NCBI GenBank assembly: GCA_038325765.1
Contig: JBBQJI010000004.1
Coordinates: 165,732-229,731 of the forward strand
DNA length: 64,000 bases
Direction: 5' to 3'
Source of the DNA: Xiheibacterium sp038325765
GTDB taxonomy: Bacteria; Myxococcota_A; Polyangia; Nannocystales; Nannocystaceae
Positions 36,914 to 44,831 of this stretch are shown here, piece after piece; positions within the stretch are counted from its first letter, which is position 1; every line of letters begins with the position of its first letter. A program made the translations under genes and the position numbers. The notes beneath the pieces were generated by a model. That model did not search any database and was not told the origin of the DNA. It worked only from the letters and a program-made list of their open reading frames with translations.

Positions 36914-37408
36914 TCAGTCGCACTCGCACTCTTCGCAAAACGGCGTGCCCTGGGCCGCGGCCCGCTGCAGGATCTCGATCTGATGCAGCACCGCAGCGCT
37001 CGGCGGCGCCTCCGGCAAGGGCTCGGGCTGGGCGACCGCCAAGCTGGCGAGGTCGCGGAGGTTCGTGATCGCGTCGGCCTCGCCGGGGCCGTCGCGGAGG
37101 TCGGTGCGGAGCATGCGGACGGGCAGGCCACGGACGGTGAGCCGCGCCATGTGCAGGGACTCGATGAGGCCGGCGACCACGACGAAGTCGCTGAGGCTGC
37201 GGCCGCGGCCGCCTTCGACCAGCGTCAGGTAGACGTCCCGCAACGTGTGCATATGCCGGGGATCGCGGGCGAGGCGGCCCAGGACGTCGGTCGCCTCGTC
37301 GGCATCGAGCACGCGCGACTCGGCGTCCTCCTGGTGTGCCGCGGCAGAGCTCGTGCGTCCCAGCGCGAGTGCGAATTCGTCGGGGCCCTCACGTAGCTGC
37401 CAGCGCAT
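36914..37408 (-). CDS. Hypothetical protein divergent from the DUF4123 gene
   Basis: A 164-residue soluble protein with no signal peptide. It starts MRWQLREGPDEFALALGR and ends with an unusual Cys pair (FCEECECD). The middle is helical and Leu-rich (HTLRDVYLTLVEGGRGRSLS). No family is recognised. It shares a 54-bp divergent intergenic region with the DUF4123 adaptor gene; each gene has a candidate -10 hexamer there (TACACT for this one, TAGCGT for the other). This suggests co-expression, and it may be a cargo, immunity or accessory protein, but that is inference from position only. The frame is open to 37786; the ATG at 37408 is 9 nt from the hexamer and is preferred. Confidence 0.55.
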   Translation of the reverse strand: MRWQLREGPDEFALALGRTSSAAAHQEDAESRVLDADEATDVLGRLARDPRHMHTLRDVYLTLVEGGRGRSLSDFVVVAGLIESLHMARLTVRGLPVRMLRTDLRDGPGEADAITNLRDLASLAVAQPEPLPEAPPSAAVLHQIEILQRAAAQGTPFCEECECD

Positions 37409-37417
37409 CGTGGTCGC

Positions 37418-37423
37418 AGTGTA
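37418..37423 (-). promoter_or_regulatory. Candidate -10 hexamer (TACACT)
   Basis: TACACT on the minus strand, 9 nt before the ATG at 37408, in the 54-bp divergent spacer. Confidence 0.42.
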
Positions 37424-37448
37424 CCAACCCCGGAATGCCTTCGGATGA

Positions 37449-37454
37449 TAGCGT
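37449..37454 (+). promoter_or_regulatory. Candidate -10 hexamer (TAGCGT)
   Basis: TAGCGT, 8 nt before the GTG at 37463, in the same spacer as the divergent TACACT. Confidence 0.42.
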
Positions 37455-37462
37455 GAGCGCCC

Positions 37463-38023
37463 GTGGCCCAGGCCAAGCGCACCATCAACGGGATCATCGC
37501 GCGCGCCCTGGTGCGCACCCAGGCCGACGCCCGCCCCGCGCGGGTGTGGGCCGTCGTCGACGCCGCTCGCGATCCACGGATCGACGCCGCCGTGCGCGAG
37601 CCCGGTGCCCGCGGCATCTGCTTGTATGGAGACGACGTCCCGCTCGCGCTCACCCGCGCGGCGCCATGGCTGGTGCCGATGCCGCCGGAGTCCACGTTCG
37701 GCGCCACGTTCGCGACCATGGGTCGCGGCCGCGCATGGGGTGTGGTCACCCGCAGCGCGGCCGACCGGCAGGTGGTCGCGCATCACTTCACCACGCTGCT
37801 GCGGGCGGTGTTGCCCGACGGACGCGAGGTGTTGTTTCGCTTCTACGATCCGCGGGTGCTGCGGGCGTACCTGCCCTCATGCACCCCGGACGAGCTCCAG
37901 CAGGTGTTCGGACCGTGCGATGGCTTCTTGCTCGAACAACCAGGCGGCGGCCAGCGCGAGTACGTCCAGGAATCCGGCGCGCTCGTCGTCGGCGAGCCCC
38001 GCTGGGATCTCTGGCTCGACTGA
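37463..38023 (+). CDS. DUF4123 protein (type VI secretion adaptor/chaperone-like)
   Basis: DUF4123 proteins (Tec/TAP adaptors) load toxic effectors onto VgrG spikes of type VI secretion systems. The 186-residue protein carries the family signature: APWLVPMPPESTF, then RAWGVVTRSAADRQVVAHHF, then EVLFRFYDPRVLRAYLPSC and VFGPCDGFL. The FRFYDPRVL core is nearly diagnostic. The start is GTG 37463. No VgrG, PAAR or toxin gene is within the window, so its effector is unidentified; the divergent 164-residue gene is the only candidate partner nearby. A dispersed REP-like repeat follows directly after the stop codon. Confidence 0.87.
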   Translation: MAQAKRTINGIIARALVRTQADARPARVWAVVDAARDPRIDAAVREPGARGICLYGDDVPLALTRAAPWLVPMPPESTFGATFATMGRGRAWGVVTRSAADRQVVAHHFTTLLRAVLPDGREVLFRFYDPRVLRAYLPSCTPDELQQVFGPCDGFLLEQPGGGQREYVQESGALVVGEPRWDLWLD

Positions 38024-38107
38024 CAGAGCGCCAGCGATTGGGAGGGGGAAGGTTCCGCCGGGCTTTGCCCGGTGGAAGGGGGACCGGTGCGGTCCCCCAG
38101 AAGGACA
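38024..38107 (+). repeat. REP-like dispersed repeat, long copy with two hairpins
   Basis: It begins right after the TGA stop of the DUF4123 gene. It has two stem-loops. The first spans 38055-38075 (stem about 9 bp with one G-T pair, ttt loop). The second spans 38078-38098, a perfect 9-bp stem gggggaccg/cggtccccc with a gtg loop. The ends match 656-693 near the left edge of the window. No T-tract follows, so it is not a classical intrinsic terminator. Confidence 0.6.
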
Positions 38108-38181
38108 GAGCGCCAACTCGGTTGCCCGCTCGGAGCCGCGCAGGGAGATCGCAAGTCGCGACGGCGGGCGCCGGTTTGGTC

Positions 38182-38187
38182 TATCGT
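38182..38187 (+). promoter_or_regulatory. Candidate -10 hexamer (TATCGT)
   Basis: TATCGT, 6 nt before the ATG at 38194. Confidence 0.4.
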
Positions 38188-38193
38188 GATCCC

Positions 38194-38967
38194 ATGCGGA
38201 GTTGGGCACGCATGGCGTCCGTCGCGGCGACGGTGGCCGCGGGTGGATGCGGCGACGAGATCGTCGGCTACATCGAGGCCAAAGATGCCGATGCGGCTGG
38301 CGACAGCGGCAGCTCGCGCGAGCCGATCGCCACGACCGCCGAATCGTCGGGCGGGGGCGCGACCGACACAGGGGCAACCGACGGCTCGGGGTTCTCGGCG
38401 CCGGGCTGTTTCGGTGACGACTTCGAGAACGCGACGATCGGCGCGATGTGGAACGCGTGGGTCGAGGAGGACGCGAGCATCTCCGAGGGCGCGGGCATAC
38501 TGAAGATGACGCCGCCCAGCGCCGGCGTCTGGGACACCGGCGTCGTCGGGGCCTACGATCACGTGTTCCCGTTCACCACCGGTCACGCGCGCCTACGGGT
38601 GCCGGTGCCACCTGAGGCATCGCGGCCCGTCGTGCTGTTCTTGCAGGTCGGCGACGAGACCGGCGCGTCGCTGTCGATCCAGCTCACGGGCGGGCAGGTC
38701 ACCGTGGTGGGCGCGGTAGAGCTCGTCGATGTCTATCGCAAGGTGTTCGTGGTCGAGAGCTACCCGCCGTGGATCGGGATCCGCGCCGAGGGCGACCTCG
38801 TCCACTTCGAGACCTCCGACGACGGTGTCGTCTTCACGCCGCTGACGACGCAGGCCAAGCACTCCGACTTCGCGGTGAGCGGCGTGCTCATCATGGCGCA
38901 GACCTACGGCGTGGACACGGATCGCGGGATGGTCGCCGTCGACGATCTCGAGGTCTGCGTCGAGTGA
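38194..38967 (+). CDS. Lipoprotein with concanavalin-like beta-sandwich
   Basis: A 257-residue exported lipoprotein. It has a short signal with an AAGGC lipobox and an acidic Ser/Thr/Gly linker (TAESSGGGATDTGATDGSG). A globular domain of about 185 residues follows, opening CFGDDFENATIGAMWNAWVE and closing VDDLEVCVE. The opening and the alternating strands are typical of LamG/concanavalin-like jelly rolls that bind carbohydrate. The first and last Cys are positioned to form a disulphide that ties the ends together. No catalytic acid pair of a glycosidase is evident. A TATCGT hexamer is 6 nt upstream of the ATG. Confidence 0.72.
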   Translation: MRSWARMASVAATVAAGGCGDEIVGYIEAKDADAAGDSGSSREPIATTAESSGGGATDTGATDGSGFSAPGCFGDDFENATIGAMWNAWVEEDASISEGAGILKMTPPSAGVWDTGVVGAYDHVFPFTTGHARLRVPVPPEASRPVVLFLQVGDETGASLSIQLTGGQVTVVGAVELVDVYRKVFVVESYPPWIGIRAEGDLVHFETSDDGVVFTPLTTQAKHSDFAVSGVLIMAQTYGVDTDRGMVAVDDLEVCVE

Positions 38968-39008
38968 CTGCCCTCGGCATCGCCGCGGGGCCCGGCGCCG
39001 AATCGGCG

Positions 39009-39014
39009 TAGAGT
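39009..39014 (+). promoter_or_regulatory. Candidate -10 hexamer (TAGAGT)
   Basis: TAGAGT, 7 nt before the ATG at 39022. Confidence 0.38.
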
Positions 39015-39021
39015 CCTGCGG

Positions 39022-40416
39022 ATGCCCGATTCGCCCCCTCGCGATCTCGTCGTGGTCGCCGGCGCGTCGGGCTTCGTCGGGCGGTCGCTCGGCGCCGCGA
39101 TGGCGGGGCGCTATCGGCTGCGGGGCCTGTCGCGCCGCGATCGCGACGGGACCGACGGCTTCGAGCGCTTCGTGCGGTGCGATCTGCTGTCGCTCGAACA
39201 GACCGTGCGCGCCCTCGTGGGGGCCCGCTTCGCGGTGTACCTCGTCCACAGCATGCTGCCGACCTCGCGCCTGACCCAGGCGTCGTTCGAAGACCTCGAC
39301 GTGCTGTGCGCCGACAACTTCGCCCGCGCGGCGGCGAAGGCCGGCGTCGAGCAGATCGTGTACCTCGGCGGCCTGATCGCCGACGAGCACGGGGCGCTGT
39401 CCGAGCACCTGCGCAGCCGCCTCGAGGTCGAGCGCGTGCTCGCGGGCACCGGCGTGCCGGTCACGGTGCTCCGCGCCGGCATCGTGCTCGGCGTCGCGGG
39501 ATCGTCGTATCAGATCCTGTCGCGACTGGTGCGTCGGTTGCCGGTGATGATCTGTCCGCGGTGGACCCAGACCAGGACCCAGCCGGTGGCGCTGGACGAC
39601 GTGGTGGCGCTCATCGACTTCTCGATCGGTGAGCGCCGCTGCTTCGGCCGCACCTTCGACATCGCGGCGCCCGACGTCGTCAGCTACCTGCACCTCATGC
39701 AGCGCGTCGCGGCGCGCTCGGGCAGGCGGCGGTGGTGGCTGAAGGTGCGCTACTTCTCGCCGGGTTTGTCGCGGCTGTGGTTGTCGCTGGTCACCGGCGT
39801 GCCCAGGGCGCTGGCCAAGCCGCTGGTCGAGAGCCTGCGCCACGAGATGACCGCGCGCGACGACGCGCTGGCGCAGATGGCGGGTCGCACGATGATCGAT
39901 CTCGAGGAGGCCCTGGGCCGCGCGATCGAGGGCGAGACGCCGCTCGACGTGGATCCGTTCGCGTCGGCGTCGCGGTCGTCACCGACGCGATCGACCGTGA
40001 CCTCGGTGCAGCGCATGGCCTTGCCGCCGGGCCGCGACGCCGCGTGGGCCGCCGGTCAGTACGCGGCCTGGTGCGGCCGCGTCATGGGGTGGTTTCTCCG
40101 CGTCACCGTGGGCGACGACGGATCGGTCGCGCTCGCGCTGCGTGGCGTGGGCGCCGTGATGCTACTGCTCGTGCCCGAAGTCGATGCCGCCCACGACGGC
40201 AGCCGTTTCGCGTATCGCCTCGCTGGCGGTGCGTTGGCGGTGCCGGATCAGAGCGGCTCGTTCGAGTTCCGTCAGATCCCGGGCGAGACCACGCTGCTCA
40301 CGATCGTCCGCGACTTCGAGCCGCGGCTGCCGTGGTGGGTCTATCGCGCCACCCAGGCGATCGTGCACGAGTGGATCATGCGGGCGTTCGCGCACTGGCT
40401 GCGTCACCGCCCGTAG
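39022..40416 (+). CDS. NAD(P)-binding atypical SDR (NmrA/YbjT-like)
   Basis: A 464-residue cytoplasmic protein. The N-terminal 300 residues are an atypical short-chain dehydrogenase: VVVAGASGFVGRSL is the nucleotide loop, YLGGLIADE follows strand five, and VTVLRAGIVLG follows later. The Tyr/Lys catalytic pair of classical SDRs is absent (EHLRSRLEVE instead), so it may be a sensor or a non-canonical reductase as in the NmrA/YbjT group. The C-terminal 150 residues (DUF2867-like START-type fold) include GDDGSVALALRGVGAV and end MRAFAHWLRHRP. The TAGAGT hexamer precedes the start by 7 nt. The convergent FecR-like gene ends 11 bp after it. Confidence 0.78.
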   Translation: MPDSPPRDLVVVAGASGFVGRSLGAAMAGRYRLRGLSRRDRDGTDGFERFVRCDLLSLEQTVRALVGARFAVYLVHSMLPTSRLTQASFEDLDVLCADNFARAAAKAGVEQIVYLGGLIADEHGALSEHLRSRLEVERVLAGTGVPVTVLRAGIVLGVAGSSYQILSRLVRRLPVMICPRWTQTRTQPVALDDVVALIDFSIGERRCFGRTFDIAAPDVVSYLHLMQRVAARSGRRRWWLKVRYFSPGLSRLWLSLVTGVPRALAKPLVESLRHEMTARDDALAQMAGRTMIDLEEALGRAIEGETPLDVDPFASASRSSPTRSTVTSVQRMALPPGRDAAWAAGQYAAWCGRVMGWFLRVTVGDDGSVALALRGVGAVMLLLVPEVDAAHDGSRFAYRLAGGALAVPDQSGSFEFRQIPGETTLLTIVRDFEPRLPWWVYRATQAIVHEWIMRAFAHWLRHRP

Positions 40417-40427
40417 GCCCGCGGCCG

Positions 40428-41606
40428 TCACCGCGCCGCGAGGGCGCGGGCCTTGGCCAGGTACACGCTGCGCGGGTGGGCGGCCGCGAGCGCCTCGATC
40501 GCACGGTCGCGTTCGTCCGCGCGACCGAGGGCGTGCAGCGCCTCGATGCGGCCCCAGTGCGCCTCCTCGCCGAGGGGACCCGCGCCACCATCGAGGTAGC
40601 GCGTGAACGAGGTGAGCGCGGCGGCATGGCGGCCGCGCTCGGATTGCACGCGCCCGAGCGACACCAGGGCAGCCCGCGACTCCGACGCGTCGGGGAAGCG
40701 ACCGAGCAGCTCGCGGTAGGTGGCCTCGGCGGCGGTGAGCTTGCCCCGTCCGACCTGATCGCGGGCGGTGGCGAGCAGAGCACCGGGGCTCGCCGCGGGC
40801 GGCCCCACGCGGGGTGGCTTCGCGCCGGGCCGCGTACGCAGCGAGTCCGCGGCGACGCGCGGCGACTCGGAAGTGCTCGGGGTGGGGGGCTGGGAGATCG
40901 CGGTGGTCCTCGCCGCGAGCTCGGTGACGGGCGCACCAGCGAGGCCCGCCCGCGCCCCGGGCTGGAGCTCTGTACGGCCGCCGTCGTGCACCAGTGTGAC
41001 CGCCCACGCACCCACGGTGATCTCGCCGGCGCTTGCGTCGAGCGTCACATCCATGGCGCCAGCCTCGCCCCCGGCCTCGCCCCCGGCCTCGCCCCCGGCC
41101 TGGCTGTGGACGAGGCCGATGGTGGTGACGATCTGCAGCGCGCCGTCGGTCGTGACGTGGCCATCGCCGAGCTCGATCGCGTCGCCATCGAGCACGCGGA
41201 TGCGGGTGCCGACGTCGCCGCAGACGCGGCGGCCGGCCACACGGAGGCAGGCGGGGGCGCCCTCGGCCACCAGCCACACGCCGCTCTCGACCCGGTCGCC
41301 CGCAAGGACGCGCGCTTGCTCGACGAGGAAGCTGCCCTGTTCGATCTCGAAGCCGCGGGTGGCGGCGGTCGGCACGACGAACCACGCCAGCGCGAGCGCG
41401 GCGGCGAGCGAGACACTCGTCGCAATGACGGCGCGCGCGCGGGCGCGTCGACGCCGGGCGGCGCGGAACGACGCGACCACGCCGAGGCCTATCGCGATGT
41501 CGGCATCATCGGCCGCGGCGGTGCGGCCGAGCGAAGCGAGTCCGGCGGTCACCGCATCGTCCTGCGCCGGGCCGATCCGCTCGACGCGATCGATGGGGCT
41601 AACCAC
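40428..41606 (-). CDS. FecR-like anti-sigma regulator with TPR tail
   Basis: A 392-residue membrane protein. It begins with a cytoplasmic region of about 55 residues, then a hydrophobic segment (VIATSVSLAAALALAWFVV). The periplasmic part is a FecR-type beta-helix (GTRIRVLDGDAIELGDGHVT), and three GGEAG units from a 12-bp repeat lie in it. The C-terminal 110 residues are TPR helices (AEATYRELLGRFPDASESRA, then LVSLGRVQSERGRHAAAL). FecR proteins transmit a surface signal to an ECF sigma factor. The GTG start at 41606 lies inside the sigma stop region (8-bp overlap), so coupling with that sigma gene is likely. The fusion with TPRs is a less common arrangement. Confidence 0.82.
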   Translation of the reverse strand: MVSPIDRVERIGPAQDDAVTAGLASLGRTAAADDADIAIGLGVVASFRAARRRRARARAVIATSVSLAAALALAWFVVPTAATRGFEIEQGSFLVEQARVLAGDRVESGVWLVAEGAPACLRVAGRRVCGDVGTRIRVLDGDAIELGDGHVTTDGALQIVTTIGLVHSQAGGEAGGEAGGEAGAMDVTLDASAGEITVGAWAVTLVHDGGRTELQPGARAGLAGAPVTELAARTTAISQPPTPSTSESPRVAADSLRTRPGAKPPRVGPPAASPGALLATARDQVGRGKLTAAEATYRELLGRFPDASESRAALVSLGRVQSERGRHAAALTSFTRYLDGGAGPLGEEAHWGRIEALHALGRADERDRAIEALAAAHPRSVYLAKARALAAR

Positions 41607-42177
41607 GCCCGCCTCCGATCGCGCCGCCGCGCAGGCCGACCAGGCGGTCGCGGCGGATCGCCTTGCGCAGCGCACGGAGACCGAACAACAGCCGCGACTT
41701 CGCGGTGTCCACCGGGACGTCGAGCAGCTCGGCCACCTCGGCGACGGAATACCCCAGCGCATGGCGGAGCACGAGGGCCTGGCGCTGGGCCTCGGGCAAT
41801 CGGTCGAGGTACTCGGTGATCGGGCCCGGCAGATCGTCGACGAGACCGTCGTCGTCGTCGCTTTGCGGATGCTGCTCGTCGACCGCGTCGTCGATCGGCC
41901 GATGGCGACGCAGCGTTTCGTTGAGCCGCAGACACGCGCGCACACCGATGGTCCGCGCCCAGCGCTCGATCGGCGCGTCGCCGCGATAGGAGTCGGCCCG
42001 CTCGAGCACCCGCATCAGTGCGATCTGCACGCCATCGTCGGAGTCGCTGCCGCTGCCGAGGATCGTGCGGGCGGCCGCGCGCAGCACGGGCATCAGCCGT
42101 CGCACCAGCTCGACCTCGGCGCGGGCATCGGCGCGGATCACCGCGCGCACCAACGCGATGTCAGCGTCATGACTCAT
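41599..42177 (-). CDS. ECF RNA polymerase sigma factor
   Basis: A 192-residue sigma-70-family protein. Region 2 is near residues 20-90 (DGVQIALMRVLERADSYRGD, then PIERWARTIGVRACL) and region 4 near 130-175 (LPEAQRQALVLRHALGYSVA, then EVAELLDVPVDTAKSRL). It is the second of three genes in a minus-strand cluster: the outer-membrane-like gene at 42284-43408, this sigma, then the FecR-TPR protein. Such sets sense envelope signals. The start ATG 42177 opens the region-2 helix; the frame upstream to 42405 is not protein-like. The target promoter is unknown. Confidence 0.93.
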   Translation of the reverse strand: MSHDADIALVRAVIRADARAEVELVRRLMPVLRAAARTILGSGSDSDDGVQIALMRVLERADSYRGDAPIERWARTIGVRACLRLNETLRRHRPIDDAVDEQHPQSDDDDGLVDDLPGPITEYLDRLPEAQRQALVLRHALGYSVAEVAELLDVPVDTAKSRLLFGLRALRKAIRRDRLVGLRGGAIGGGRG

Positions 42178-42283
42178 CGGCGAGCCCCACGGTCCCGCGT
42201 CCCAAGCGATGGCGAGGGCGATGCCCACAGCGAAGACGACGCGCGGCCGGGCCGATCCGGGTGAGCGAAGCTCGGCACTGCCC

Positions 42284-43408
42284 TCAGAATTGCACGGAAA
42301 GGCCGGCGCGGGTGCGGGGGCGCACGCGCCACGTGTCGGCGACCACCCGCCGGGTACCCTCTGCGCACACCGGGTCGCTGCCGCCCTCCGTCGGTGCGGC
42401 GACACAGGTCACGAAGTCCACGTCGAGGATCGCGACCGTCAGGCCGATGCCCAACTCGAGCCCGACACCGCGGCCGAGCTCGACGCGCAGCGCGGCGTCG
42501 GCCCCGACGCGCGGGATCGGCCGCGGACGTACGCGTCCCCGATCGTCCGAGCGCCACAGTGCGAGCTCGAGTTCGGGGCCGCCGCGGAGCTCGAGCGCGA
42601 GGCGTCGCGCCAGCGGCAGCGCGCCGGCCACCGTGAGCGCGACACTGTGGTGCCACGCGCGGAATCCAGGCGGCTCGTCGAGCCTGCCGGGGGCGAGGAA
42701 CTGGTAGCCCGCACCGATGCGCAGGCGCGGACGCACGGCCCACGCGATCGTGCCGTACACGCCGCTGCGCCACGGGATGGCGCGGGCCAGCGCCTCGCCG
42801 GCGTAGCCGAGGCCGACGTGCAGACCGACGCGCGCGCGCGGGCGTGCGGGCGCCGGCGGCCGGAGCTCGGTCGGCTGTGGTGCGAATCCCGGAGCCTCGG
42901 GCGGTGGTTCCTCCGTCACGGGCGGCTCGTCGATCGCCGCGGGGTTGGCCTCGGCCATGTCGAGCGCGTGGCGTCCGGCGAGCGCCGTCGCGGTGGAGCG
43001 CGTGATCTGCCACGACGCCTCGATCGACGCCTGCTCGGCGCCCGCGGTGACGAGGATCTCGCGGACCAGCGGCCGCATCGTCGCGCACGGCAGCACGTAT
43101 AGCCGCCACTCCTCGGGCCGCTGCGCATCGAGCCAGAACACGCCCAGGGTGCCGGGTTTGCAGGCGCCCTGCGCCGCGTCGAGTCGCGAGCGGCTCGGAT
43201 CCGGGGTGCCGACGCGGATCCGCGGCGCTGCGTTGTCGCCGTAGCGCTCGACGAACGTGGCGAGCTCGTGGGCTGCGGCGCCGTCGTCCTCGGCGAGCTG
43301 GACCACGATCTGTTCGTTGCCCGCCGACGTCGCCGGTGCCGGCCCCACGCTGAGGACCCTCAGCACGCTGAGGGCCCCAGGAAGGATCGTTGCCACGAGC
43401 ACGCTCAT
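42284..43408 (-). CDS. Secreted/outer-membrane protein linked to the sigma/FecR genes
   Basis: About 374 residues. The start is set at ATG 43408, which opens a hydrophobic segment (MSVLVATILPGALSVLRVLS); the frame upstream is Arg/His-rich. A first domain of about 150 residues (VVQLAEDDGAAAHELATFVE, then PGTLGVFWLDAQ) is followed by a Pro-rich linker (PPVTEEPPPEAPG). The last 180 residues are amphipathic strands (YGTIAWAVRPRLRIGAGYQF) and end GLSVQF, an aromatic terminus as in outer-membrane barrels. It probably supplies the outer-membrane part of the signalling module with the sigma and FecR-TPR genes, which follow after 106 bp in the same direction. The family is not recognised. Confidence 0.62.
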   Translation of the reverse strand: MSVLVATILPGALSVLRVLSVGPAPATSAGNEQIVVQLAEDDGAAAHELATFVERYGDNAAPRIRVGTPDPSRSRLDAAQGACKPGTLGVFWLDAQRPEEWRLYVLPCATMRPLVREILVTAGAEQASIEASWQITRSTATALAGRHALDMAEANPAAIDEPPVTEEPPPEAPGFAPQPTELRPPAPARPRARVGLHVGLGYAGEALARAIPWRSGVYGTIAWAVRPRLRIGAGYQFLAPGRLDEPPGFRAWHHSVALTVAGALPLARRLALELRGGPELELALWRSDDRGRVRPRPIPRVGADAALRVELGRGVGLELGIGLTVAILDVDFVTCVAAPTEGGSDPVCAEGTRRVVADTWRVRPRTRAGLSVQF

Positions 43409-43572
43409 GCGCAGGACGAAGGGGTCCCGGGGATGCCGCGCCACGCGGTCGACCCGGAACAGCGCGTGCGTCGACGTTGCCACGGGCACAGCGGCGAGGG
43501 AATCGATCCGTGCCACCGCCCACCTTCGTGGCTTCGTTCACCCGAAACCTGCCGTCATCGGCACAACGCATC

Positions 43573-44811
43573 ATGGAGAAATCCAACCTGCTCGGAATCG
43601 CGGTCGTCCTGGGCATCACGGGTTGTGGGGCAGCCGGCGAGGGGAGCTCGGCAACCGCCGACGATGGCAGCACATCGGGCGAGGGGACGACGGAATCCGG
43701 GCCGACGGGCGACGAGGGCGAGGTGGATCCCTCGATGGTATCGACCGCCGGCTCCACCACCGCGCCGAGCGGATCCTCGGGCTCCTCCGACGCGGGCGAG
43801 TCCGATCCCGACACCGGCAGCACGTCGGGCGAGACCGAGACCGGCATCCCCGTCTTCGTGGCGCTGGGCGACGGCGGCTGGACCGCGACCTCGTGCGATC
43901 GGGGCCGGAGCTGGTCGGTGCAGGCGTTCTCGGACGAGCGGGGCGATCACACGCCATGGACCGCCTTCGGCGGGGTCGCCCACGGCGCAGGCGGTTTCGT
44001 CGCCGGCTTCGGGTGGGGCGCACCCGGTCACCTGCTGCACTCGCCCGATGGTCGGACGTGGACCGATCTGCCCGCGCGCGCCTTCCTCGACGGTGGCGAC
44101 GTCGTCGGCTACGGCAGCCACACCGCGGGCGTCGTCCACGATGGTGCCGGCTTCATCGCGTTCGGATCGTCGATGTGGCGCTCGGCTGACGGCGCGACGT
44201 GGAATGCCGAGCCGGGCACGCTGCCGCCGGGCGCCGAACAGCTCCGGCAGGTGCGCGGCTTCGGCGACGAGGGCCTGGTCGTCGCCGCGGTCGAGAGTCA
44301 GAGCGGCAATCAGCACCCGGCTGGCAACTTCGTCGTCGTGAGTGAGGACGGTGGCGCGAGCTGGACCGAGGGCACCGGCTACGATCCGGCCTGCGGCAAC
44401 CCGATCCAGCACTCGGGCGACATCGAGATGCGCGGCGACGTGGTGCTGGTGGCCACGGGCACGCTGTGCCGCTCGCCCGATCGCGGCGCGACGTGGACGG
44501 CGTTCGCGGATCCCGTCAGCGGTGACATCCGCGACCTCGGTCGCACCGACGACGCCTTTCTCGCGGTCACCGGCGACCGCGTATTTCGTTCCGAGACCGG
44601 CGAGTCGTGGACCGAGCTCGGGCAGATCGGCATCGAGGCCCGGGCGGTGGCCCACGACGACGGCGTCTTCGCGGCAGTCGGCACCATGGGCACCAACTTC
44701 GCGTACAGCGACGACGGCGCCGTGTGGTCGCCCGCCGAGGTCGAAGGCGCGACCGGCGAGGTGTGGGTCCGCGACCTCGCGGTCGGCATGGTCGACACCC
44801 CCTGCGAGTGA
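43573..44811 (+). CDS. Lipoprotein with BNR/sialidase-like propeller repeats
   Basis: A 412-residue exported lipoprotein (signal ending in the lipobox GITGC). A long acidic Ser/Thr/Gly linker follows, then a domain with repeated S-x-D-G-x-x-W signatures: SPDGRTWTDL, SADGATWNAE, SEDGGASWTEG, SPDRGATWTAF and SDDGAVWSP. These are Asp-box (BNR) repeats of a beta-propeller, as in sialidases and photosystem assembly factors. No sialidase arginine triad is identifiable, so a binding role is likelier. The ATG at 43573 opens the signal. It diverges from the barrel-like gene upstream (164-bp spacer), and its 3' end lies 20 bp from the convergent DUF1552 gene. Confidence 0.82.
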   Translation: MEKSNLLGIAVVLGITGCGAAGEGSSATADDGSTSGEGTTESGPTGDEGEVDPSMVSTAGSTTAPSGSSGSSDAGESDPDTGSTSGETETGIPVFVALGDGGWTATSCDRGRSWSVQAFSDERGDHTPWTAFGGVAHGAGGFVAGFGWGAPGHLLHSPDGRTWTDLPARAFLDGGDVVGYGSHTAGVVHDGAGFIAFGSSMWRSADGATWNAEPGTLPPGAEQLRQVRGFGDEGLVVAAVESQSGNQHPAGNFVVVSEDGGASWTEGTGYDPACGNPIQHSGDIEMRGDVVLVATGTLCRSPDRGATWTAFADPVSGDIRDLGRTDDAFLAVTGDRVFRSETGESWTELGQIGIEARAVAHDDGVFAAVGTMGTNFAYSDDGAVWSPAEVEGATGEVWVRDLAVGMVDTPCE

Positions 44812-44831
44812 GCAGGCGGTCGCACGGGCGA

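Noticed and set aside
38055..38098. Intrinsic terminator after the DUF4123 gene
   Set aside because: The hairpins are strong but no T-tract follows and a second copy elsewhere lacks the core, so I treat it as a dispersed repeat.
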